A DNA stretch of 57,032 nucleotides, taken from Pirellulales bacterium (lineage in GTDB: Bacteria; Planctomycetota; Planctomycetia; Pirellulales; JACPPG01). A program made the position numbers and the translations under genes. The DNA lies in the NCBI GenBank assembly GCA_036499395.1, contig DASYDW010000021.1, forward strand, positions 1 through 57,032, written 5' to 3'. Positions 17,326-26,361 of this stretch are shown here, in pieces; within the stretch, counting starts at the first letter, position 1, and each line of letters opens with the position of its first letter. Under the pieces are notes generated by a model, which ran no database searches, was not told where the DNA came from, and saw only the letters and a list, made by a program, of their open reading frames with translations.

Positions 17326-17384
17326 GACCTTGTTCGCACTGTTGTGTTCTATAAAGTTTTTCTACTCCAGGGAGTGTTCCGACT

Positions 17385-18098
17385 ATGAAGCGTATTTTTG
17401 GGCTGGGTGTCGCTTGCTTGTGCGTTATCTTCTCAGCCAATGTTGCCGTTGCCGGTACGCTCCTCATGAATGGGACTGCGGACGGCGATTCGACTTACAT
17501 TGAGTCGGGGTCCGATGGTTTTATTCGTGTTGACCTCTACGATCCGGGGACGACGCAACAGCGCTTTCACTCGATCTCCGACCCGAGTGTTGAGTACGGG
17601 AATAAGGCGTATGATGGTTTCCCACACGACGCCAATTGGCAGTTAGGAAGCTTGACCTACGACGATTCGGGATTGATCGGAGGGACGGGGACCGCTCCCA
17701 TTACGGGAGTGGCGTTGGGAATCGAGGCAGACCCGCTTGATCCCACCTACTACAACTACTCTCGCTGGCTCGGCACAACCACCGTCAACTCCTTCAGTGG
17801 AACAGTCACGCTACTGAATGGCGCGGTCACGAATGTCAGTCTCACGACGACTGATACCTACAGTTTCACCGTGTCGGGCCTTGCCAATTATTCCATTCCT
17901 GGAACGTTCAGCATCACCGGAAACCGTTTTGATGGAAATTTCTCAGGCCCTACTGTTTTCGGTGGCTCAAGCACCTATGACTTTGCTGGCACCCTGACGA
18001 CGGTGGTGCCTGAGCCGGGAACCTTTACTATGGCAGGGCTGGCCGGGATTGCCCTGGTAGGCCTGCGTCGACTTCGCACTCGGAAACGATCCGGATGA
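17385..18098 (+). CDS. PEP-CTERM sorting-domain protein 3
   Basis: A 237-residue protein with a signal peptide ([21 protein letters not shown]) preceded by AGGGAG. The C-terminal signal is [20 protein letters not shown] plus basic [11 protein letters not shown]. The central region (YESG- and DLYD-like, Gly/Thr-rich) has no recognised domain. Its stop codon overlaps the start of the following DUF1559 gene (ATGA at 18095-18098), an unusual coupling of a PEP-CTERM protein with a pseudopilin-like protein. Confidence 0.8.
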   Translation: MKRIFGLGVACLCVIFSANVAVAGTLLMNGTADGDSTYIESGSDGFIRVDLYDPGTTQQRFHSISDPSVEYGNKAYDGFPHDANWQLGSLTYDDSGLIGGTGTAPITGVALGIEADPLDPTYYNYSRWLGTTTVNSFSGTVTLLNGAVTNVSLTTTDTYSFTVSGLANYSIPGTFSITGNRFDGNFSGPTVFGGSSTYDFAGTLTTVVPEPGTFTMAGLAGIALVGLRRLRTRKRSG

Positions 18099-19033
18099 AT
18101 GCCGTCCCTCAGAAGCGGTCACTTGCCAGTAAAAGCACGCCGAAACAACTTCGGCGTGCTTTTACGTTGGTCGAATTGTTGGTCGTGATTGTCGTCATCG
18201 GCATCTTGATTGCGCTGTTGCTCCCGGCGGTTCAAATGGCGCGCGAGGCAGGTCGCCGCAGCGCTTGCGCCAACAACTTGCATCAACTTGGCGTGGCGGT
18301 CCAACTCTACTTCGATGCCTACGGATGCTTTCCTTGTAGTTGGCCCAATGGCGACTACGAAGTCATTTGGGCGCGCAGTCTGCTTCCCTACTTGGAACAA
18401 GGCACTTTGGAGCAGCAGCTGAATCCTACGGTCGATCTATTCGCGGGTAGCAACCTGAACGTAGTGGCAAAGCCAATTCCCATTCTGAAATGCCCGACAT
18501 CCCCCAGCGAACCCACCTACGAATACACATACAATGGTTCGCTACTGACCTACGGCACGACGGACTATAAAGGGGTAGAAGGTGTCAGCGGAGATGATCC
18601 ATTGTTTGCCTCTTGGAACCGCAAAGTTTGGATCCCAGGAGTCATCGGGCGTTCGTGGGTTTACTTGCGACAGGTCACCGACGGGATGTCCCAAACCGTC
18701 ACTCTGGTTGAATCTGTCGGCGGAGTGAATCTCTACGGCCCCAAATACAGCGAGCGGGGCCAGATATGGTGGCACAGCGATGGCAGCTGGGCCGGTCGAT
18801 CCTTGGCAGGTGTATTATCGCCCACAAGCACGGGGGCTACTTTGGGTTTGCCCGGCCCTTGTTCGATCAATTGCCTCAACCAGTACGATGGTCCGCCCTA
18901 TAGCTTTCATCCCGGCGGCGCACAGGTAATGGTCGCCGATGGGAGCGTCCGTTTTATCCAAGAAAATATCGACGTGTTCATATTGGGCTGTCTTTTCTCG
19001 TACGACGACGGCCAGGCATCAAGCGCCTGGTAG
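18095..19033 (+). CDS. DUF1559 pseudopilin-like protein 2
   Basis: A 312-residue paralogue of the protein at 12947. The prepilin-type leader is [20 protein letters not shown] at residues about 25-44, with Ala instead of Gly before Phe at the cleavage position. This is followed by [30 protein letters not shown] and the terminal [20 protein letters not shown]. The ATG overlaps the stop of PEP-CTERM gene 3. The coding sequence for residues about 12-24 forms a perfect 15-bp hairpin with flanking A and T tracts. Exported and probably envelope-associated; function unknown. The Ala at the -1 position may slow prepilin peptidase cleavage. Confidence 0.85.
   Translation: MNAVPQKRSLASKSTPKQLRRAFTLVELLVVIVVIGILIALLLPAVQMAREAGRRSACANNLHQLGVAVQLYFDAYGCFPCSWPNGDYEVIWARSLLPYLEQGTLEQQLNPTVDLFAGSNLNVVAKPIPILKCPTSPSEPTYEYTYNGSLLTYGTTDYKGVEGVSGDDPLFASWNRKVWIPGVIGRSWVYLRQVTDGMSQTVTLVESVGGVNLYGPKYSERGQIWWHSDGSWAGRSLAGVLSPTSTGATLGLPGPCSINCLNQYDGPPYSFHPGGAQVMVADGSVRFIQENIDVFILGCLFSYDDGQASSAW
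18130..18164 (+). terminator. Perfect terminator-like hairpin inside a coding region
   Basis: TAAAAGCACGCCGAA (18130-18144) pairs perfectly with TTCGGCGTGCTTTTA (18150-18164) around the 5-nt loop ACAAC. The GC-rich core with AAAA before and TTTT after is the form of a bidirectional intrinsic terminator, 32 bases after the stop of PEP-CTERM gene 3. It lies within the first 25 codons of the overlapping DUF1559 gene, so it could attenuate that gene unless ribosomes melt it. Confidence 0.6.
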
Positions 19034-19086
19034 TCGAATCCGCTACATGCCGAGTGGCTTCTTCCGGCCGCGCGCGTGGAAATGAG

Positions 19087-19884
19087 CTATCGGACTCTAT
19101 CGTGGCAGCTATCGGGAGATTGCCAAAAGGCCTCTTCCGCCCGAAGACTTCGCAACGCGAGGTCCTCTGCAGAACCCACATCTTCACGCAAGAAGGCGTC
19201 GGCAACCCGTCCGTCTGCCAGAATGACCACTCGATCTGCGTAGGCGGCCACCAATGGATCGTGGGTGACGATCACGACGGCGCGGCTATTCGATGCAACC
19301 ACCTCTCGCATCAACGCGCACACGGCACGAACATTGGTGCGATCGAGATTGCCGGTCGGTTCATCCGCCATCACAACTTGCGGATCATTGACCAGGGCGC
19401 GGGCAATGGCGACGCGCTGCTGTTCCCCTCCGGACAACTGAGGCGGACGATAGCTCTCGCGATTTCCCATTCCAACGACTTCCAGGCGATCGCGCGCAAT
19501 GGCCCTGGCCTGCCGACGGCCGATCCCGGATAGCATCAGTGGCAGCGCCACATTATCCAATGCATTCAATGTCGGCATCAGGTTATAAGCCTGAAACACA
19601 ACGCCGAGATGCTTGGCCCGAAATGCCGTGAGTCGCCGATCGGAGAGCGCCGTGAGCTCCTGATCGCCGACACGGACGATTCCACCATCGGCGCGGATAA
19701 GACCCGCGAGTAGGTGCAGCAGGGTGGTCTTGCCTGAGCCCGAGGCGCCCATGATTGCTACCAACTCGCCGGCGGCAATGTCGAGATCGATCCCATCAAC
19801 CGCCTTAACGACAGTTATGCCGCGACCGTACGATTTTTGTAGTCCTGCGGCACACAAAACTGGGTATCGAGTATCGTCCGACAT
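19087..19884 (-). CDS. ABC transporter ATP-binding protein (MacB/LolD type)
   Basis: A 265-residue ABC ATPase. Walker A GASGSGKTT is at residues 46-54, the Q-loop near FQAYNLMPTLNALDN, the signature LSGGEQQRVAIARAL at about 148 and Walker B VVMADEPTG at about 172. VIVTHDP holds the switch histidine. The sequence class is the MacB/LolD/FtsE group that works with FtsX-fold permeases and acts mechanically rather than by substrate channelling. A C-terminal tail of about 35 residues is extra and unrecognised. The permease gene lies 35 bases upstream on the same strand, so the two form a transporter operon for lipoprotein release, peptide or drug export; cargo unknown. Confidence 0.9.
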   Translation of the reverse strand: MSDDTRYPVLCAAGLQKSYGRGITVVKAVDGIDLDIAAGELVAIMGASGSGKTTLLHLLAGLIRADGGIVRVGDQELTALSDRRLTAFRAKHLGVVFQAYNLMPTLNALDNVALPLMLSGIGRRQARAIARDRLEVVGMGNRESYRPPQLSGGEQQRVAIARALVNDPQVVMADEPTGNLDRTNVRAVCALMREVVASNSRAVVIVTHDPLVAAYADRVVILADGRVADAFLREDVGSAEDLALRSLRAEEAFWQSPDSCHDRVR

Positions 19885-19919
19885 ACGTCATCTCTACAGG
19901 AAGTTAATGTCTAGCCGAG

Positions 19920-22730
19920 TCAGCCAGTAATCAGTGCCGCCGGTGCGACGCGGCTGATTCGCCAGCCGGCCCACACGGCGGCTAGGCAGCAAACCGCGGC
20001 CGTGATCACTGCACCGGGCCACAACCATGACCAGGGAACGACGAATGTGGGGTCGATGCCGGAAAAGTCGAGGCGGTAGCCGATGATGCTGGCAATCTCA
20101 AGCGCAATCCAAGCGCTGCCACCGCCCAGCAGCGCTGCGACTGGGATCGCCGAGAGCCCAAGCAGAACACCTTCAGCAATGCAAAGCCTAACCATCGCAA
20201 CTCGTGTCAATCCGCAGCTACGCAGCACTCCGAGTTCGTGCGCACGCGATCTCATCGAGATCATGAGAGTGCCGCTCACGGAAAACAGGCTGAGCGTGAG
20301 AATGATAAGCGGCAACTGCCCCAAGCGCTTTACAGCTTTTCCTCCCCATTCGCCCCAGAGCGCCGCGCGCGTTCGATCGAGATCGTCGACCTGTACCACG
20401 CGCGAGTTCGCTTGAACTTTCACGTTCGGCTCAAGTTCATAATCGACAGGAATTGTAAGATCAATTGTTGCGGCGAGTTTCGCTTCCAGCGATTCGCGTT
20501 CGACTTCCGATGCCGCATCAGCTTCGACTTCGGGCAGATCTTGGCGGTACCCTGGAATGTTTCCGTTGCCATCCAGAAGAGGGTTACCAAGCAAGAAATT
20601 GGCGTAGCAGCCTACGTGAAAGTCGCGCCGCACGGAATTCGCATCGAGCACCACCATCACTTCATGCTTGTCGCCATTTAGTCGAACCTTGTTCTGTTTC
20701 GTGGCCATGCGCCAGCCCGTCAGTTCGACGATACCCACCACTTTGTAGACGCGTTCGGTAAGTCCCTCGGAACGGGGAACTGCGACGGAGATACGATCAC
20801 CGAGTTTTGTGCGATGGCTCGCCGCGTACCACGCGCTTATTAAGCACGCGTCACCGTTGACCAATTCCTTCGCGGCTTGGCCACGTTGCCCCGCGACAAA
20901 TCGAAATGGTAGCGCAGATGGCCCATCATTTACGGCACGGTCGACGTCCAATCCCATCACCAGCGTCGGCACCACCTCAGCAGAATCGTTGCCGACTGCG
21001 AGCCGGGTATCGACCAGTGTAAGAGGGAAAAAGCCGGAAAAAGTTGGCGTCGCCAACAAGCGTTCCGTTTCCTCTTGGTCGAGTCCATACGGATGTATGG
21101 AGACTAGCCACCTTGGGATCTCGGAGTCGATGACAAACGCGTTAAGCATGGATGCTCCCCAACAAAGCATCCATATAAAGCCACCTAGCCCTACCGCGAC
21201 CGCAATCACTGAACCGGCGCTGCGGGCGCCGTCGGCCGTGATCTGGTCGCGCAATATCAGCGAATTGGTACGCGTCAACCAAGCTACTGGCCGCGTACAG
21301 GCGCGGCACACCAAGCCCATCGCTGCCGGAGTTATACACACGGCCGCGAGCGACAATCCGACGGTTCCGCACCAGCTCAAGGTTTGCGCTCTCAACATAG
21401 ATCCCGCGGGAGTGATGAAAACGATTACGGTAGTGACCATCAAAATCAGTCCCCCCGCGACCGCCGCCCGTCGGGCGATCCGCGTAGCACGGGCCGAGTC
21501 GACCTGGGCGGCGGTTTCGCCCGGAAGCACCCGCGCCACAACAATCGCGGGCCATATGCATCCGGCGACACTGCCGACGAGAATAATGGTTCCCATAATG
21601 AACACACTTCCGCTATCGGGCGCCGCTGGTGGCACGAAAGCTGGAACGAATCGAGCGGCGCTGCTCATCGCTACCCATACAATCGCGACCGCGCCCGCCG
21701 ATCCGACAATGGCCATCACGATCGCTTCGCACAACAGCACGACGACGGGCGTGGAACGGTCGGCGCCGAGGGAGCGGAGCAGGCCGATATGTCTAATTCG
21801 CTCGCGCACCGCATTTCCCTGTGCACTCAGCGCGATACACATCACGCATGCCGATGCGAGTAACACAGCGGTTTGAACCGCCAATCTTGCGGACTCGACT
21901 GCGGGACTATTGAGCCCGGCCTTGTTGAGCGATTCACTGTCCCACAATTCCAACCGACCGGGCAGCGAGGTCAAACGGCCGCGCCAGTCGTCAATAAATG
22001 CCCCCTTGGCCGCTTCGCGATTTAATTCGAACCGAGCATGCGACGGGCGCAAAGGATGACCGGCCAGCTTCTCCGCGGCCGCGCGACTGACCTGTCGCGA
22101 CACGAGTTGGATTCCCTGCTGCGTTGCGACTTGTCCGTTATTGGCCCGCGTGACCCCCACGACCTGCGCCGGATACACGCCGGTGTCACTTTCCAAATGC
22201 CGCCAGGATTCGAGCGGTTGGTCCCTCACCACTTGCGGTACGACGATCTCGATCGGCCCTTCGGACGCTAACGATGGCCATCGTCCCTCGACGAGTGTGC
22301 CGCGGGGATTCTCATCGTCCCAGGCAAGAAAGCTGTCACGACGCCCCGTGATCCATCCACCCATGCCGCCAGGCTTGTGTGAATAGAAGGTCTCTCGATC
22401 CAGTGCGCCTGATGCAAGCCCCGGCATGTCAACGGCGCGAACCGAGACGGCCGTCGCCAGGCTAGTGACGCGCGGATCGTCGCGCATCGCTTCTAGCAGA
22501 TCTTCAGCGATGTAGGGGTAGTTTCTATCGGTCGCGGCTAGGTGCAACTCCAAGGGCGCGATCAGCATTTCCGCCGCCCTGGGAGCTTGCGTTCGAATGA
22601 ATTGTTGTCCGACCAGCGCTGCCAACAAGACCGCGGCAGCTAGCGAAATCGCGGTGGATGCCGCCATAAAGCGCAAAGGGTTCGCCCGAATGTTTGCCCA
22701 AAGTAACAGTAGCACTGCAGAGATCGACAT
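19920..22730 (-). CDS. FtsX-like permease, large two-module ABC permease
   Basis: A 936-residue membrane protein. A first helix at residues 5-45 (FMAASTAISLAAAVLLAALVG) precedes a long extracytoplasmic domain. A first FtsX cluster of three helices follows at about 290-410 (TAVLLASACVMCIALSAQG, then LRSLGADRST). There is a middle pair of helices around 430-480, a second extracytoplasmic domain, and a final FtsX cluster at about 810-930 (LILTLSLFSVSGTLMISM, then ELGVLRSCGLTRVAM). The two-module layout resembles fused permeases of the LolCE/MacB/HrtB superfamily. The ATG at 22730 is preferred to the TTG one codon upstream. It is the partner of the ATPase 35 bases downstream. Confidence 0.85.
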   Translation of the reverse strand: MSISAVLLLLWANIRANPLRFMAASTAISLAAAVLLAALVGQQFIRTQAPRAAEMLIAPLELHLAATDRNYPYIAEDLLEAMRDDPRVTSLATAVSVRAVDMPGLASGALDRETFYSHKPGGMGGWITGRRDSFLAWDDENPRGTLVEGRWPSLASEGPIEIVVPQVVRDQPLESWRHLESDTGVYPAQVVGVTRANNGQVATQQGIQLVSRQVSRAAAEKLAGHPLRPSHARFELNREAAKGAFIDDWRGRLTSLPGRLELWDSESLNKAGLNSPAVESARLAVQTAVLLASACVMCIALSAQGNAVRERIRHIGLLRSLGADRSTPVVVLLCEAIVMAIVGSAGAVAIVWVAMSSAARFVPAFVPPAAPDSGSVFIMGTIILVGSVAGCIWPAIVVARVLPGETAAQVDSARATRIARRAAVAGGLILMVTTVIVFITPAGSMLRAQTLSWCGTVGLSLAAVCITPAAMGLVCRACTRPVAWLTRTNSLILRDQITADGARSAGSVIAVAVGLGGFIWMLCWGASMLNAFVIDSEIPRWLVSIHPYGLDQEETERLLATPTFSGFFPLTLVDTRLAVGNDSAEVVPTLVMGLDVDRAVNDGPSALPFRFVAGQRGQAAKELVNGDACLISAWYAASHRTKLGDRISVAVPRSEGLTERVYKVVGIVELTGWRMATKQNKVRLNGDKHEVMVVLDANSVRRDFHVGCYANFLLGNPLLDGNGNIPGYRQDLPEVEADAASEVERESLEAKLAATIDLTIPVDYELEPNVKVQANSRVVQVDDLDRTRAALWGEWGGKAVKRLGQLPLIILTLSLFSVSGTLMISMRSRAHELGVLRSCGLTRVAMVRLCIAEGVLLGLSAIPVAALLGGGSAWIALEIASIIGYRLDFSGIDPTFVVPWSWLWPGAVITAAVCCLAAVWAGWRISRVAPAALITG

Positions 22731-23337
22731 CAAACTCTTTCTGTCGAGGCACGATTCCAGAGGCTTGTCCAGTTCAAGCGAATCGGAAAGTGATGAAGCA
22801 AATCACGTTCCAACAGGCTGCTCCGGCATTTCTCGCGTTCGGTTGCTCGGAAAACGAGATAACGTTGTGAAGCGGCTCATGCATTCAACCATTCTCCGCG
22901 CCGCACGCAAAGCTATTGGGTGGCCTATAGAATTCGACAACCACCTGCTGCACATTACGGCGAGCCCTGCAACTCGGATAAAACGGTTTGCATGCCGGTT
23001 CGGTCGACTAGCTAGTGGGGGAGGCGAATTAATCACCGCGACGTCACTTTTTTCGCCACGCATTGGGTAGGGTTGCTGGCCATCCGGCTCCAATTCGAAA
23101 TCCAGCCAAGACAGATAGGCCAATACCGAGGAGTCAACATACGATCGCAGCACTGTGCGATCCCCCCGATGCCCGCATCGTCGGTTCGCCTATGACTTGC
23201 CCTTCATTTTTGGAAACCGATCGAGTCGCTGTGCAACTCAAGTAGCCACGGCCGGGGCCCCCGAACGCGTAAGCAGGGCGTCTGCTGCGTCACAATTGGC
23301 TACTTTCAAGGTGCGTCGATCCCAGAAAGCGATGCCG
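22731..23337. other. Intergenic region upstream of the ABC operon
   Basis: About 600 bases without a recognisable gene on either strand. Small frames are present (for example 22803-23153 minus) but lack motifs or ribosome sites. It must carry the promoter of the ABC permease gene on the minus strand, but I see no clear -35/-10 pair. Confidence 0.4.
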
Positions 23338-23712
23338 TTATTCATCACCGTTCAGTACGGCCTTCCCCGCGGAAATGACGGCGAAAAACTCCCGGTCAGC
23401 ATCAGTCCATTCCTCCTCCCGCAGACACGATTGCACGATTTCCCGGCATTGGCGGGCAAGCTGCCAAGCCAACGCGTCGTCCGAACTAACCTCGGCCGAT
23501 GTAATCGTCCGGTGCCGAGAATCTGACAACGCCAGCCCGGCATCCACTAGCGTAACGACAGCTTCCCGAATGTGCGGTGGCAATGCAGCCCATGATTCTG
23601 CGATGCGGGCCACCACGGGAGGCAACTGGCCAAGCTGACGCTCGTTGCCATTCAACGCCATTCGAAGCCAATCAATGCGCCTAGAACGCAGCGCATATGC
23701 AGCGCGGCACAT
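23338..23712 (-). CDS. Small MCRAA-family hypothetical protein (longer copy)
   Basis: A 124-residue protein not assigned to a named family. It begins MCRAAYALRSRRIDWLRMAL, followed by IAESWAALPPHIREAVVTLV, an amphipathic helix pattern. The same order (MCRAA, W-L, SW-LP-IR-A-V-L-D) occurs in the 52-residue frame at 35255-35413. A second helical region (DDALAWQLARQCREIVQSCL) is unique to this copy. Upstream of the ATG the frame stays open and reads SCVDCE then GATGFES, overlapping the T-arm-like element; that segment, with Cys-x2-Cys-x2-Cys across the start (CVDCEMC), may be part of the real protein, but no in-frame ATG exists before it. Function unknown; genome-wide recurrence is suspected. 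Confidence 0.55.
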   Translation of the reverse strand: MCRAAYALRSRRIDWLRMALNGNERQLGQLPPVVARIAESWAALPPHIREAVVTLVDAGLALSDSRHRTITSAEVSSDDALAWQLARQCREIVQSCLREEEWTDADREFFAVISAGKAVLNGDE

Positions 23713-23789
23713 TTCGCAATCGACGCAACTGCCAGAGTCGCAATTGCTTGACGCAGAATCGGCGTCGGATTCAAATCCTGTCGCCCCGA
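23699..23789 (+). repeat. tRNA T-arm-like dispersed element, copy 2
   Basis: This 91-base block aligns without gaps to 35400-35490: GCAGCGCGGCACAT at the start, GCAATCGACG, AACTGC-AG at 23727, and TTCAAATCCTGTCGCCCCGA (23770-23789) at the end. The end resembles the T-loop and 3-prime acceptor strand of a tRNA, but its T-stem is imperfect and no other tRNA parts are present. On the minus strand it spans the start of the MCRAA gene. Possible recombination site family, by inference. Confidence 0.6.
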
Positions 23790-24131
23790 TTTATCACTTC
23801 GTAAATCATTGAATGAAAATGACTTAGATGCGAGCGAGCGGCAGGTCGGTTTCCTGTCGCTCTCGCTTTGCATTGGCTGTTACACTCACGACGCGCCTGT
23901 ATTAAGTGGCATTGCAATCCGCACTTGGAGATTGTCGTCGAAGTAGGCTCGTCGGGCGCCGTTCTGAGTCGCTTTTCTCCGCAGAAAATGCAGCGCATTT
24001 GCAGCGCCGACATACCGATCTTAATCACCATGCGGAAGCGCAATTGGAATCAGGCAACATGCCCTGCTCGACCTGAAGGATTCGATCGGCGCGCGTACTA
24101 GATCAACTCCGAAAAGCTGACACTTGGAACA
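23790..24131. other. Intergenic region with a fragment of the MCRAA element
   Basis: No intact gene is seen. AATGCAGCGCATTTGCAGCGC (at about 23988) repeats the segment at 35384-35404 that encodes the RAANALH part of the other MCRAA copy, here without the rest of the gene. The 90-codon minus frame across it reads in a different phase and is probably not a gene. Confidence 0.4.
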
Positions 24132-24794
24132 TCATTCCAAGTGTGAATGGGACCGTGCCGCGGCGACTTCGACCGCTAGTCGATGAGTGATGGCGAGTTC
24201 AAGCAACTCGGCCAAGGAGCGGACTTCTACTTTACGCATGATGGCTGCTCGACGCATTTCGACAGCGCGTTCTGAGATAAAAAGCCGCGCGGCCATCACT
24301 TTGTTCGAGGTTCCTGCGATGATTAGTTGCAGCGTTTCCAGGTCACGCTCATTTAACCGCGCGATGCGTTCGTCGATTGCGTTGAACTCGGCTTCGTGCC
24401 GCCGCCACTCGGCGTCGAGCGCTAGCCCTTTTTGAAGATGGGCCCGTAGCGTATCGCGCTCGAATGGTTTTTCCAGAAACTCGACGGCCCCCGTCTTCAT
24501 CGCGGCTACGGCGGTCGGCACGTCGGCATGGGCGGTGATAAAGATGACGGGGAGCCGCTTGCCCTCATGGAGTAACTGTTCGTACAGTTCCAAGCCGCCC
24601 TGTCCCGGCATTCGCACATCGAGCACAAGGCAGCCTGGCAGATTGCGCCGATAAAAGCGATGAAAGCCTGCGGCCGAGGCGAACCCCTGCGCGCAGAAGT
24701 CCATGGCTTTGATCAGCCCGACGAGTGAGTTGCGTAGCGGTTGATCGTCGTCAACCACATACACGGTCGGCGTGTTGCTCTGTGCTACTGTCAT
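24132..24794 (-). CDS. FixJ/NarL-type response regulator
   Basis: A 220-residue two-component regulator. The receiver domain (residues about 10-125) has the acidic pair in YVVDDDQPLR, the phosphoacceptor Asp near residue 59 in LVLDVRMPG, Thr in FITAHAD and Lys in FLEKPFE. A linker with RIARLNERDLETLQL leads to the LuxR-type helix-turn-helix (GTSNKVMAARLFISERAVEMRRAAIM), typical of the FixJ/TtrR/StyR subfamily. It overlaps the 3-prime end of the sensor kinase gene by 44 bases, so translation is coupled. Given the kinase sensor type and the divergent nitrate operon, it most likely controls nitrate assimilation; direct binding sites were not identified. Confidence 0.9.
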   Translation of the reverse strand: MTVAQSNTPTVYVVDDDQPLRNSLVGLIKAMDFCAQGFASAAGFHRFYRRNLPGCLVLDVRMPGQGGLELYEQLLHEGKRLPVIFITAHADVPTAVAAMKTGAVEFLEKPFERDTLRAHLQKGLALDAEWRRHEAEFNAIDERIARLNERDLETLQLIIAGTSNKVMAARLFISERAVEMRRAAIMRKVEVRSLAELLELAITHRLAVEVAAARSHSHLE

Positions 24795-26361
24795 TCACAT
24801 GAAGAACGGGTAGGCTGAAACCGACAACCGCGCCGCCACCAGCGAGGTTTTTGCTCCAGATCTCCCCTTGATGCTGTTGAATAATCGAATGGCTGATTGC
24901 CAGGCCCATACCCAAACCATCTGGCTTGGTGGAATAGAACGAATCAAAACATTTTTCGCTGTCTCCTGGGGCGAAACCAGGACCTGAGTCGGCAACTGTA
25001 ATCGCAATTTCGATGGGCCCGGCCTCGGTGCGAATGCAGAGAGTCCGCTCGGCAGCCGAAGGTGCCACCATGGCCTGAGTTGCGTTTTGAATCAGATTCA
25101 CCAACACCTGCTGAATCTGCAGGGCGTCCGCCAACGCCAGAGCCGGCTGCGGCGCCAAGTCGAGGGTCAGCTCAACTTGCGCATCTCGCAACTGGGGTCG
25201 GCACAATTCAGTAACTTCGCGCACCAGGTCGTTAAGATCGACCTCCGCCTTTTGCACGGCGTCGCCGCGCACGAAGTTGCGCATGCGGCGGACGATCGCC
25301 CCCGCGCGTAAAGCCGCGAGCTTGATCTGCGAGATCAATTCCGCAGTCCCCGGATCGCGTGGCGACGCCTTTTCCAAGGTTAGCTCTAATGTGCCCGCAT
25401 AGTTGGCGACGGTCGCCAACGGCTGGTTGATTTCGTGGGCCAGCCCCGTGGCAAGTTGCCCGAGCGCGGTGACCCGCGACACGTGGGCCAATTCATTGGA
25501 GAGTTCGCGCATACGGAGTTCCGCGGCCTGGCGTTCGGCCATTTCTCGCTCCAGCGCCAGGTTCGCCTGGCTTAGGTCATATGTCCGCTCGGCCACGCGC
25601 ACTTCCAGCTCGTCGCGAGCTTCGCCCAGCATCTGGGCCAATTGCCGATGCCGGCTGTCGCTGATCACTAGTTGCTCGACTTGCCGGCGGATCAACGTCG
25701 CGGCCGGCTGCAGGACCAGAAAGTAGACCGCCACGAGTAGCACCAAGACCGTCAGCATGGCGGCCAGCCCGCATGCACGAAGCCAGGCCACGCGCGCCTG
25801 GGCCGACTGTTCTAGCTGCGCGACCGCTTGCTCCATGCCGCTTAAGTAAATCGGTTCTTGCTCAAGGATCACCGATACGGCTCGCTGAATCTCGGCGGAT
25901 TTAATTTGCGAACCCCTGTTGGCAATTACGCTCGCCGCTTGGTGCATTGCTGCGAGTGCAGGGTCGACGCGGCTGATTGCCGTCCGAATCGACGGGGTCA
26001 CGGGATGCAAGCCAGCGGCCGGATTTCCCTCCAGCAGGGTCTGATGTGCTTCCGTCCATTGTGCCAGCGTGCGGACTAAGTCGTCACGGCGGGCATTGCT
26101 CGATTCAACTTCGCCAATTGCGACGATCGACAAGACGTCTTTCGTCACTTTCTGACTGAGCATCCGCTGGCGCCCGGCCATGTTAATGACCGGCGCGTAG
26201 AAATTGAGCTGCACGAGTAGCGGCTGCAAAATCGCTTGATCAACCAGCAATAGCCCCGCAACCGAGGCGAGCACCAGCAGGTAGCGTCGCGACAAAGGAC
26301 GAACCAGCGACGTTGCCCAGGCCTTCGAATCAGTCGTCGGATTTAGCGGGGGCTCAGGCAT
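24751..26361 (-). CDS. Sensor histidine kinase with PilJ/NarX-type nitrate-sensing domain
   Basis: A 536-residue membrane kinase. Transmembrane helix 1 (YLLVLASVAGLLLVDQAIL, about residues 24-42) and helix 2 (LAAMLTVLVLLVAVYFLVL, about 200-218) flank a periplasmic four-helix domain. That domain contains INMAGRQRMLSQ, the P-box-like motif of the PilJ/NIT family that in NarX binds nitrate. A coiled-coil follows (ARDELEVRVAERTYDL), then the H-box GLAHEINQPLA (His about 310), N-box LIQNATQA, G1 DSGPGFAP and G2 GLGMGLAIS. The start at 26361 (MPEPPL) sits just before helix 1. It is divergent from the nitrate operon across 435 bp. Nitrate or nitrite as ligand follows from the P-box and context, not proof. 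Confidence 0.88.
   Translation of the reverse strand: MPEPPLNPTTDSKAWATSLVRPLSRRYLLVLASVAGLLLVDQAILQPLLVQLNFYAPVINMAGRQRMLSQKVTKDVLSIVAIGEVESSNARRDDLVRTLAQWTEAHQTLLEGNPAAGLHPVTPSIRTAISRVDPALAAMHQAASVIANRGSQIKSAEIQRAVSVILEQEPIYLSGMEQAVAQLEQSAQARVAWLRACGLAAMLTVLVLLVAVYFLVLQPAATLIRRQVEQLVISDSRHRQLAQMLGEARDELEVRVAERTYDLSQANLALEREMAERQAAELRMRELSNELAHVSRVTALGQLATGLAHEINQPLATVANYAGTLELTLEKASPRDPGTAELISQIKLAALRAGAIVRRMRNFVRGDAVQKAEVDLNDLVREVTELCRPQLRDAQVELTLDLAPQPALALADALQIQQVLVNLIQNATQAMVAPSAAERTLCIRTEAGPIEIAITVADSGPGFAPGDSEKCFDSFYSTKPDGLGMGLAISHSIIQQHQGEIWSKNLAGGGAVVGFSLPVLHVNDSSTEQHADRVCG

Noticed and set aside
20809..21876. A 355-codon plus-strand frame
   Set aside because: It lies entirely opposite the FtsX permease, is Thr/Ala/Ser-rich with no fold pattern, and is explained by the codon bias of the permease gene.
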